From: Rhodospirillales bacterium
Lineage (GTDB): Bacteria > Pseudomonadota > Alphaproteobacteria > Acetobacterales > Acetobacteraceae
Length of the DNA: 39,563 bases
NCBI GenBank assembly: GCA_947460455.1
Contig: CANHKG010000015.1
Coordinates: 1 to 39,563, forward strand
Direction of reading: 5' to 3'
Below, in pieces: positions 33,421 through 39,563 of this stretch (positions within the stretch are counted from its first letter, which is position 1; each line of letters opens with the position of its first letter). A model generated the notes under the pieces. It was given only the letters and a program-made list of their open reading frames with translations, was not told the DNA's origin and ran no database searches. The position numbers and the translations under genes are program-made.

Positions 33421-33663
33421 TCAGCGCCAGATCGGCTTGCCCAGGTTCACGTTGCGCCCGGAGGTCGCCGCGCCGCCGACCGCGCCCACCGCGCCGCCGA
33501 TCAGCGCGCCGGTGCCCAGGCTGCCGCCGGTCAGCCCGCTGATCGCCGCCCCGGTGCCGGCGCCGATCAGGCCACCGGAGACGGCGCGGTCGCCCGTGCT
33601 TTGCCCGCAGGCCGCCAGGGCCAGGGTCGCCAGGAGCAGGGTCGTCGTGAGCATCGTCTTCAT
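33421..33663 (-). CDS. Small glycine-zipper lipoprotein
   Basis: Protein of 80 residues with lipoprotein signal MKTMLTTTLLLATLALAAC (lipid Cys19), followed by a glycine-zipper region from about residue 28 to 68 (GGLIGAGTGAAISGLTGGSL, then GTGALIGGAVGAVGG) of the kind that inserts into or packs against membranes. The start at 33663 has GGAGGA about 9 bases upstream; a second ATG three codons later is possible. Probably an outer-membrane or envelope-associated small lipoprotein of the YMGG/Rick_17kDa-like kind. No specific function known. Confidence 0.8.
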   Translation of the reverse strand: MKTMLTTTLLLATLALAACGQSTGDRAVSGGLIGAGTGAAISGLTGGSLGTGALIGGAVGAVGGAATSGRNVNLGKPIWR

Positions 33664-33806
33664 CTCGGGATCCTCCGCAGTATCGCGCGGGCCGGGCCCG
33701 CGCCGTGCAGGCACCATGCCCGCCATCTGCGGCAGAAACGTGATGACAAGGTGATGGGTCCATGGCGCAGGCGGACCATCATGGCCGGCTCGCGCAAGGT
33801 TGATCG

Positions 33807-35006
33807 CTACTTCCGCCCCACCAGCGCCAGGGCCGCGCCCACCAGGCCCACGCCAGCGGCCAGGGGGCCGAAGCCGCCGAAGCCGAACGAGGTCATCATC
33901 CAGCCGCCCAGGGCGGCAGCACCCAGCCAGCCGAAGCTGGCCGAGGTCACGTTCAGGCCCAGCACCGTGCCGCGCACCGCATCCGGCACGTTGGCCAGGG
34001 CGGCCATGAGGCTGGGGCGGGCGATGGCGTTCACGAACACGTAGCCGAAGCCCAGCGCCACGCTGGTGGCCAGCCCCGGGGTCCAGAGGAAGAGCGCCAT
34101 CGCCACGGCGGCGGAGCCCGCCATCGCTGCGGCGAAGGTGTGGAGGCGGTTCGGCAGCCGGTCTGCCAGCTGCCCGCCCAGCACGGTGCCCAGGATGTTG
34201 CCGCCGGCGAACAGGGCCAGCGGCACCACCACGCCCTTCAGCGACAGGCTGTAGGTGGACTGCAGGAAGGTGGCGAAATACACCGCCGTCAGGCCGTAGC
34301 AGACGCGTTCGGCAATCCCCATCGCCAGCAGGCGCATCACCGGGCCGGTCATCGCCGCGCGCAGCGACACCGCCTTGCTGCCGGCGGCGCGCTTGCCGCC
34401 ATCCTGCCCCCAGGTGCTGGCCAGCAGGCCGAGGGCGGCCAGCAGCGCGATCCCGGCGACTGTCACGTTCACGCCGCGCCAGCCGACGAAGCTGCCGATC
34501 CAGGCGGCCATGGGCACACCCACCAGCAGGGTCATGGATTGGCCGGCCATGATCCAGCCCAGCGCCCGGCCGCGCTGGCGGTCCACCGTGCGGGCGGAGG
34601 CCTCGGCCATGATCACGCCGGTGAAGGCGCCGGAACACCCGCCCGCCGCCGTGGCCCATGCCGCCACGGTGAAATAGGTTTGGGAGTGCGAGACGCCGAT
34701 CATGCAGAGCGCAAGGCACAGCGGCCCGCCGATCAGGAAGGGCTTGCGGCCCCAGCGGTCCGACCCCGCGCCGGCCGCCATGGAGGCCACGCCCCAGGCG
34801 ATGGAGGTCATCGCCATCAGGTTGGCCACATAGGCCACGGTGGTGGCGAGGTCGCGCGCCATGTCGATCAGGAAGGGCGCGCGGGTGGTGCCGCTGCAGG
34901 AGGCGGCGAACATGCCAAGGCACCCGGCGGCGAGCAGCGCCCAGGGCATGGGCGGCAGGCCGGGCAATGCCGCGGCATCGGTGGCGGGTTTCGTGCGGGA
35001 GGACAT
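33807..35006 (-). CDS. MFS transporter
   Basis: Major facilitator transporter of 399 residues with about 12 spans. The first-loop signature GAGSDRWGRKPFLIGG (between helices 2 and 3) is intact, and the second-half equivalent GGQLADRLPNRLHTF is present. The N-terminal half has TRAPFLIDMARDL after helix 1. The family is broad (drug efflux or metabolite export or uptake), and no substrate can be named. It is followed on the same strand by the small lipoprotein after 143 bp, with no obvious functional link. Confidence 0.88.
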   Translation of the reverse strand: MSSRTKPATDAAALPGLPPMPWALLAAGCLGMFAASCSGTTRAPFLIDMARDLATTVAYVANLMAMTSIAWGVASMAAGAGSDRWGRKPFLIGGPLCLALCMIGVSHSQTYFTVAAWATAAGGCSGAFTGVIMAEASARTVDRQRGRALGWIMAGQSMTLLVGVPMAAWIGSFVGWRGVNVTVAGIALLAALGLLASTWGQDGGKRAAGSKAVSLRAAMTGPVMRLLAMGIAERVCYGLTAVYFATFLQSTYSLSLKGVVVPLALFAGGNILGTVLGGQLADRLPNRLHTFAAAMAGSAAVAMALFLWTPGLATSVALGFGYVFVNAIARPSLMAALANVPDAVRGTVLGLNVTSASFGWLGAAALGGWMMTSFGFGGFGPLAAGVGLVGAALALVGRK

Positions 35007-35129
35007 GGCGCGAGCCTATCCTGGCCCGCGCCCGTGGTCGAACCGCGTATCAGGCAGGGCTGGCGCGTGATGGCCGGAGGCGGCTGCGACAATCACGTGA
35101 TCGGAGAAGGCCAGACCGTGTGCTGGTGC

Positions 35130-35294
35130 TCACCACATGAACGACCACACGGCCACCATCATCACGATGGCCAGGGCGAGCGACACCCCCAGCACCGTGA
35201 CCACGCGCCCGCTGATCCGCCCCTGGCGCACGGCGCGGCCTGTGCCGGGTTCGGGCGGGATCTCGGGCTTCGGTGTGTCTTGGCGATCACTCAT
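35130..35294 (-). CDS. Very small single-span membrane protein
   Basis: Protein of 54 residues: a polar, Pro-rich N-terminus (MSDRQDTPKPEIPPEPGTGR) and one C-terminal membrane span (RVVTVLGVSLALAIVMMVAV). No family recognised; tiny proteins of this layout are common in alphaproteobacteria. An AGGA about 13 bases before the ATG is a weak ribosome-binding site. It lies 123 bp upstream of the MFS gene on the same strand. Confidence 0.6.
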   Translation of the reverse strand: MSDRQDTPKPEIPPEPGTGRAVRQGRISGRVVTVLGVSLALAIVMMVAVWSFMW

Positions 35295-35366
35295 GGTGCA
35301 GCAACGTCCTGCGCCGATGGTGGTTCCGGCCGAATGCAATGGCAGGGGGGCGGCCGGGATCTGCGC

Positions 35367-35624
35367 ATGAGCGATCGCCGCGAAACGCTGGATTTTGCCG
35401 CCGGACGTGACCAGGCCCTCATCTGGATGGCAGCGCAGAATCCAGCCGATGCAGGCCCGATGGCGACGGACGGCGCGCTGCGGGGAAGCTCCGCAGGGCA
35501 CTCAGCCAAGGTCCACCATCCAAGCCGTTTGTCCGCTCCCATGAGCGGTGCTTTACCGCCGGGGGCCCGGTGGGATATGCGATGGTCCCTGCCATGGCCG
35601 TATCCCGCCCCTCCTCGTTCCTGA
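35367..35624 (+). CDS. Doubtful small open reading frame
   Basis: Open frame of 85 codons starting ATGAGCGATCGCC, preceded by GGGA about 7 bases upstream. The first 30 residues (MSDRRETLDFAAGRDQALIW) look protein-like, but the rest is Pro/Ser-rich with no recognisable fold, and it overlaps the start of the next gene. Its first 13 bases match, with one difference, the start of the divergent 54-residue gene. Treat it as a candidate only. Confidence 0.25.
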   Translation: MSDRRETLDFAAGRDQALIWMAAQNPADAGPMATDGALRGSSAGHSAKVHHPSRLSAPMSGALPPGARWDMRWSLPWPYPAPPRS

Positions 35625-36025
35625 TCTGGCTGGCCGCCGTTCTGTTGGTGGCGCTGGGCGTTGTTGTGCCTGGTGCGGCCGCCGCCCATGCCGGGCATGG
35701 GGAGCAACCCGCGCGCACCGCCGCCTGGCATGCCGCGGAGCCCACCGGCCCCGCGGCCCCGGTTGCGTCCGGTGCCGTTGCCGCGCTCCAGGAAGAGGCA
35801 TCTCGCGGTGTTGCCGTTGTTGCCACGGGCGACAACGGGACCCCCGCGCCGTGCGGCGGCGCCGCCTGCTGCACGTCTGGCCATGGTTGTTGCGCGGCCA
35901 TCCCGGTGGCCGACGCCGCCGCCCCCACCATGCCGGGGGCCGCGCGGCTGCGGACGCATCTCGCCGGCCTGCCGCCCGGCGTGTCCGCCCCCGCCCTGCC
36001 GGAGCCGCCCAGACCCTTCCGCTGA
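35582..36025 (+). CDS. Small Cys-rich exported protein at head of metal-efflux operon
   Basis: Protein of about 147 residues with an N-terminal signal segment (SSFLIWLAAVLLVALGVVVP) ending near AAA-AHAGHG. The mature part begins with His residues and later has a Cys cluster (CGGAACCTSGHGCC, about residue 90-104) suited to metal binding. The remainder is Ala/Pro-rich and looks disordered. The start could be the GTG at 35570 or the ATGs at 35582 or 35594; the middle one is given. It lies 62 bp before an RND adaptor gene. Small exported Cys/His proteins often precede metal RND systems, so a periplasmic metal-binding role is likely but inferred. Confidence 0.65.
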   Translation: MVPAMAVSRPSSFLIWLAAVLLVALGVVVPGAAAAHAGHGEQPARTAAWHAAEPTGPAAPVASGAVAALQEEASRGVAVVATGDNGTPAPCGGAACCTSGHGCCAAIPVADAAAPTMPGAARLRTHLAGLPPGVSAPALPEPPRPFR

Positions 36026-36087
36026 TCCATCCGCCGCGCCGGGCCCCGGCGCGGCCGCTTTGCCTGGACAGATGGAAGAGGTCCCGC

Positions 36088-37734
36088 ATGACCCGCCTGC
36101 GCGCGACGGCCCTGGCCGCCGCCATCACCCTCGCCCTTGCCGCCGCCGTGCCCCGCCCCGCCGGCGCGCATGAAGGCCATGACCACGACGCCCCGCCGCC
36201 GCCGGCCACGGTGATCTCCGCCCCGCGCGGCGAGGCGGCTTCCGACGCGGTGGAGCTGGTCGCCATCGCCCGCGGCGGCGCGATCGAGATCTACCTGGAC
36301 GATTTCCGCACCAATGCGCCGATCGAGGGCGCCACGGTGGAGGTGGAAACACCGGACGGGCCGAAACAGGCAATCGCCGCCCCCGGCCAACCCTATCGGC
36401 TCGCCGCGCCCTGGATCGCCGCGCCGGGGCGGCATGACCTGATCGTGACGGTGATGGCCGGCGACGTTCTGGAGGTCCTGCCGGTGGCGTTGACCATCAC
36501 GGCACCGGCCGCGCTGCCCGTGCCGCCGGGGCTGATCGGCACCGCCCGGGCGGCGCTGGCCGCCGAGGTGGCATCGCGGGGCGCTGGCGGCTGGGTGGCG
36601 CTGGGCGGTGCCTTCCTGGCCGGCATGGCCGCGATGCGGCTGCTGGCGCGCCGCCGTGGGGCCGCCGCAATGGCCCTGGTGCTGGGGGTGGCCGCCGCCC
36701 CGGCGCTGGCCCAATCGCCGCCCCAACCGCCCATTGTGGTGCGCGACCAGGCGCAGCGCCTGCCGGATGGCACGGTGTTCGCGCCCAAGGCCAGCCAGCG
36801 CATCCTGGCCATCCGCACCGAGGTTGCCAGCCCGGCGGCGCAGGCCCGTACGGTGGAGCTGCCGGGCCGCATCATCCCGGACCCGAACGCCAGCGGCTAC
36901 GTGCAGGCCGCGGTCAGCGGCCGGCTTTCCGCGCCGCCCGGCGGCTTCCCGCTTCTGGGCGCGGCGGTGCGGGCCGGCGAGGTGCTGGCCTATGTGACGC
37001 CGCCGTTCCAGGCCATCGACACGTCCAACATCCGCCAGCAGGCCGGCGAGCTGGACCAGCAGATCGCGATCATTCAACGCCGCGCCGCCCGGCTGCGCGC
37101 GTTGGGCGAGGTGGCGGCACGCAGCCAGCTGGAGGAGGCGGAGCTGGAGCTGCACGGCCTGCGCACCCGGCGGGCGAGCCTGGACCAGGTGCGCCGCGAG
37201 CCGGAGGCGCTGGTGGCGCCGATCGACGGGGTGATCGCCGCCAGCACCGCCGCCGCCGGCCGCATCGCCGAGACCAACGCGGTCGTGTTCCAGGTGATCG
37301 ACCCCCGGCGCCTGTGGGTGGAGGCGCTGCAGATCGAGCCGCTGGACATCGCGCGCGAGGCCACCGCGCTGCTGGCGGGCGGGCGCGGGCTGAGGCTCGC
37401 CTGGCGCGGCGCGGGGCTTGCCGGTGCGGCGCAGGCGGTGCCGGTGCAGTTCGCCATCGAGGACGAGGCCGCCGGGCTGCGCGTGGGCCAGCTGGTGACG
37501 GTGCTGGCGCGCGTCGACACGCGGCAGGAGGGGCTGGCCCTGCCGCGCGCGGCCGTGCTGCGCGGGCCCGGCGGGGTGGCGATCGTCTACGAGCACAGCG
37601 CCGCGGAGCAGTTCCGCCCGCACGAGGTGCGCACGGAGGCGCTGGATGCCACGCGGGTGCTGGTGGTGGCGGGGCTGCGGCCGGGCCAGCGCATCGTGAC
37701 CCAGGGCGCCGAGCTGCTGAACCAGGTGCGCTGA
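36088..37734 (+). CDS. RND efflux periplasmic adaptor (CusB/CzcB-like) with extra N-terminal module
   Basis: Adaptor linking inner-membrane RND pump to outer-membrane channel, 548 residues, longer than usual for the family. The order is a Sec signal (1-27), His-rich HEGHDHD (28-34), a beta-type domain (about 50-140), a membrane span (167-186), RRR, and a second hydrophobic segment shaped like a signal peptide (191-208, ending ALAQS). The adaptor proper follows (about 215-548), with VELPGRIIPDPNASGYVQAA, a barrel-sandwich with coiled-coil hairpin (QQAGELDQQIAIIQRRAARL), APIDGVIAASTAAAGRIAET and VVAGLRPGQRIVTQGAELLN. It looks like fusion of an exported or membrane protein with a complete adaptor. 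The ATG at 36088 has GAGG 6 bases upstream; the pump gene follows after 3 bp. Confidence 0.87.
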   Translation: MTRLRATALAAAITLALAAAVPRPAGAHEGHDHDAPPPPATVISAPRGEAASDAVELVAIARGGAIEIYLDDFRTNAPIEGATVEVETPDGPKQAIAAPGQPYRLAAPWIAAPGRHDLIVTVMAGDVLEVLPVALTITAPAALPVPPGLIGTARAALAAEVASRGAGGWVALGGAFLAGMAAMRLLARRRGAAAMALVLGVAAAPALAQSPPQPPIVVRDQAQRLPDGTVFAPKASQRILAIRTEVASPAAQARTVELPGRIIPDPNASGYVQAAVSGRLSAPPGGFPLLGAAVRAGEVLAYVTPPFQAIDTSNIRQQAGELDQQIAIIQRRAARLRALGEVAARSQLEEAELELHGLRTRRASLDQVRREPEALVAPIDGVIAASTAAAGRIAETNAVVFQVIDPRRLWVEALQIEPLDIAREATALLAGGRGLRLAWRGAGLAGAAQAVPVQFAIEDEAAGLRVGQLVTVLARVDTRQEGLALPRAAVLRGPGGVAIVYEHSAAEQFRPHEVRTEALDATRVLVVAGLRPGQRIVTQGAELLNQVR

Positions 37735-37737
37735 TCC

Positions 37738-39563
37738 ATGTTCACCTTCCTCGTCACCCACTCCCTGCGCAACCGCCTGCTGGTGCTGGCCCTTGCCGTG
37801 GTGCTGGTCGCCTGGGGCGGGCTGCTGGCCACCCGGCTGCCGGTGGACGTCTTCCCCGACCTCAACCGCCCCACCGTCACCGTGATGACGGAAGCCGAGG
37901 GGCTGGCGCCGCCGGAGGTGGAGCAGCTGGTCACCTGGCCGATCGAGACGCAGATGAACGGCCTGCCGGGTGTCACGCGGGTGCGCTCCGTCTCCGGCGT
38001 CGGCCTCTCCATCGTCTATGTGGAGTTCGACTGGGGCACGGAGATCTACCGCAACCGCCAGCTGGTGGCGGAGCGGCTGGGCCTGGTGCGCGGGCAGTTG
38101 CCGCCGGCCGTGGTGCCGCAGATGAGCCCGGTTTCCTCCATCATGGGGCAGATCGTGCTCGCCGCCGTCACGGCACCCGAGGGCGTGTCGCCCATGGAGG
38201 TGCGCGAGGCGGCGGACTTCATCATCCGCCCGCGCCTGCTGGCGATTCCCGGCGTGGCGCAGGTGATCCCGATCGGCGGGGAGGTGCGCCAGTTCCGCGT
38301 CGGCCCCAACCCGGCGGCGATGCGCGCGCTGGGCATCGCACAGGAGCAGCTGGAGCGCGCGCTGGCGCAGTTCGGCACCAACACCGGCGGCGGCTATGCC
38401 GACCAGCACGGGCGCGAATACCTCATCCGCAACATCGGCCAGAGCCTGAGCCTGGAGGCGCTGGGCGGCACCGTGGTGGCCGGCACGCCGGGCCAGCCGG
38501 TGCTGCTGCGCCAAGTGGCCGACGTCTCCTACGGCGCGCGGCCCAAGCGCGGCGAGGCCGGCTATATGGGCCGCCCGGCCGTGATCGTTTCGGTGGAGAA
38601 GCAGCCGGACGTGGACACGCTGCGCCTGACGCGGGAGGTGGAGGCAGCGTTGGCGGGGCTCTCGGCCTCCCTGCCCGCCGGCATCCGGGCCGACAATGTG
38701 CTGTTCCGCCAGGCGGACTTCATCGAGACCTCGATCGGCAACGTACGCACGGTGCTGCTGGAGGCGACCGCGGTGGTGGCGGTCGTGCTGTTCGCCTTCC
38801 TGCTGAACGCGCGCACCACGCTGATTTCGCTGTCGGCCATCCCGGTTTCGATCCTGGCCGCGGCCATCGTGTTCCACTTCGCCGGGCTGTCGATCAACAC
38901 CATGACCCTGGGCGGGCTGGCCATCGCCATCGGCGAGCTGGTGGACGATGCGGTGGTGGACGTGGAGAACATCTTCCGCCGCCTGCGCGAGAACCGCGCG
39001 CTGGCCGTGCCGCAGCCGGTGTTCGATGTGGTGGTGGCGGCGAGCCAGGAGGTACGGTCCGGCATCGTCTATGCCACGATGATCATCATCCTGGTGTTCG
39101 TGCCGCTGTTCGCGCTGACCGGCATCGAGGGCCGGCTGTTCGCGCCGCTGGGCCAGGCCTACATCGTTTCCATCCTGGCCAGCCTGCTGGTGTCGATCAC
39201 GCTCACCCCGGTGATGGCCTATTACCTGCTGCCGCGCATGAAGCGGCTGGAGGCGCATGAGGGTGCGCTGGTGCGGGGGCTGAAGCGGGCCAATGCCGCC
39301 CTGCTGCGCTGGGCCCTGCCGCGGCCGCACCTGCTGGCGGGCGTGGCGGCGGTGGCCGTGGCGGCGGCGGCGATGGGGGCCGCCCTGCTGCCGCGCGCCT
39401 TCCTGCCGCCGTTTAACGAGGGCACGCTGACCATCAACACCGTGTTCAACCCCGGCATCTCGCTGGCCGAATCCCATCGCGTTGGCCTGATCGCGGAACA
39501 GCTCCTGCTGCAGGTGCCGGAGGTGCGCGCCGTGGGCCGCCGCACCGGGCGCGCGGAGCTGGA
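37738..39563 (+). CDS. Heavy-metal efflux RND pump (CzcA/CusA family), C-terminus cut by window end
   Basis: Proton-driven inner-membrane pump. 608 residues are visible, about 60 per cent of the expected length. N-terminal span [18 protein letters not shown], then [20 protein letters not shown] and the porter domain [20 protein letters not shown]. The membrane core has [20 protein letters not shown] followed by [10 protein letters not shown]; acidic residues D403, D404 and D408 fit the proton-relay helix of heavy-metal RND pumps. The start of the second porter half ([19 protein letters not shown]) is also present. The [13 protein letters not shown] motif points to the metal-type (HME) rather than drug-type RND. 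Which metal cannot be decided. Confidence 0.92.
   Translation, partial: MFTFLVTHSLRNRLLVLALAVVLVAWGGLLATRLPVDVFPDLNRPTVTVMTEAEGLAPPEVEQLVTWPIETQMNGLPGVTRVRSVSGVGLSIVYVEFDWGTEIYRNRQLVAERLGLVRGQLPPAVVPQMSPVSSIMGQIVLAAVTAPEGVSPMEVREAADFIIRPRLLAIPGVAQVIPIGGEVRQFRVGPNPAAMRALGIAQEQLERALAQFGTNTGGGYADQHGREYLIRNIGQSLSLEALGGTVVAGTPGQPVLLRQVADVSYGARPKRGEAGYMGRPAVIVSVEKQPDVDTLRLTREVEAALAGLSASLPAGIRADNVLFRQADFIETSIGNVRTVLLEATAVVAVVLFAFLLNARTTLISLSAIPVSILAAAIVFHFAGLSINTMTLGGLAIAIGELVDDAVVDVENIFRRLRENRALAVPQPVFDVVVAASQEVRSGIVYATMIIILVFVPLFALTGIEGRLFAPLGQAYIVSILASLLVSITLTPVMAYYLLPRMKRLEAHEGALVRGLKRANAALLRWALPRPHLLAGVAAVAVAAAAMGAALLPRAFLPPFNEGTLTINTVFNPGISLAESHRVGLIAEQLLLQVPEVRAVGRRTGRAEL

Noticed and set aside
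35470-35580. Possible structured leader or riboswitch before the metal-efflux operon (CTGCGG and CCGCAG hairpin)
   Set aside because: No conserved box of a cobalamin, NiCo or other metal-related riboswitch could be recognised; simple GC-rich hairpins are common in this DNA.
35419-39477. A 1352-codon minus-strand open frame across the metal-efflux operon
   Set aside because: Composition is His/Arg/Gln/Gly-rich without folds, and it is antisense to clear adaptor and RND pump genes. It is a typical high-GC antisense shadow.
1-39563. tRNA, rRNA, CRISPR array, insertion sequence, phage or plasmid replication genes
   Set aside because: Looked for on both strands and not seen; only the palindromic element at 12141-12270 has a mobile-element look.

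Overview
This is high-GC DNA from an alphaproteobacterium, most likely a member of the Acetobacteraceae (Roseomonas/Acidiphilium-like). I base this on the strong G/C bias at third codon positions, family content typical of that group (DUF3775, DUF2272 and DUF4031 proteins, many substrate-binding-protein importers) and an AT-rich palindromic intergenic element of a style I recall from Acetobacteraceae genomes. The genus is inference only. No rRNA, tRNA, CRISPR array, transposase, integrase or phage gene was seen.

Layout. (1) 1-3947, minus strand: a hexapeptide-repeat acetyltransferase, cut by the window edge, and a 1050-residue two-headed glycosyltransferase. This is a surface-polysaccharide or glycoconjugate region, followed by about 590 bp without a convincing gene whose first 300 bp are AT-rich. 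(2) 4538-7610, plus strand: a tightly coupled three-gene operon of an Fe(II)/2-oxoglutarate oxygenase, a metal-dependent amidohydrolase and a sarcosine-oxidase-like flavoenzyme. (3) 7607-19555, minus strand: a ten-gene array read as peptide-binding protein, DppB, DppC, DppD, DppF, HyuB, a palindromic element, HyuA, amino-acid permease, amino-acid-binding protein, second permease. Most junctions are 4-bp overlaps or gaps of a few bases. (4) 19683-22744, plus strand: an M28-like and an M29 metallopeptidase, divergent from the peptide importer. Blocks 2-4 together look like an uptake and degradation locus for a modified or cyclised peptide or amino acid, for example oxoproline- or hydantoin-type compounds.

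(5) 22764-26570: small housekeeping and unknown genes (zinc-ribbon membrane protein, DUF4031, DUF2272 lipoprotein), then an HxlR regulator with a clear palindromic operator and the MATE efflux pump it probably controls. (6) 26651-31812: a carbohydrate ABC importer (binding protein and two permeases, no ATPase) with a GH31 alpha-glycosidase. (7) 31886-35294: a DUF3775 protein, an alpha/beta hydrolase, a glycine-zipper lipoprotein, an MFS transporter and a very small membrane protein. (8) 35582-39563: a heavy-metal-type RND efflux operon (Cys-rich exported protein, unusual composite periplasmic adaptor, inner-membrane pump cut by the window end).

The most notable points are the M28-like peptidase in which the catalytic Glu-Glu pair is His-Ser, the double palindrome inside the hyuB-hyuA junction, the HxlR gene with no in-frame stop, the composite metal-efflux adaptor, and the association of hydantoinase/oxoprolinase genes with an oxidative operon and peptide importer.
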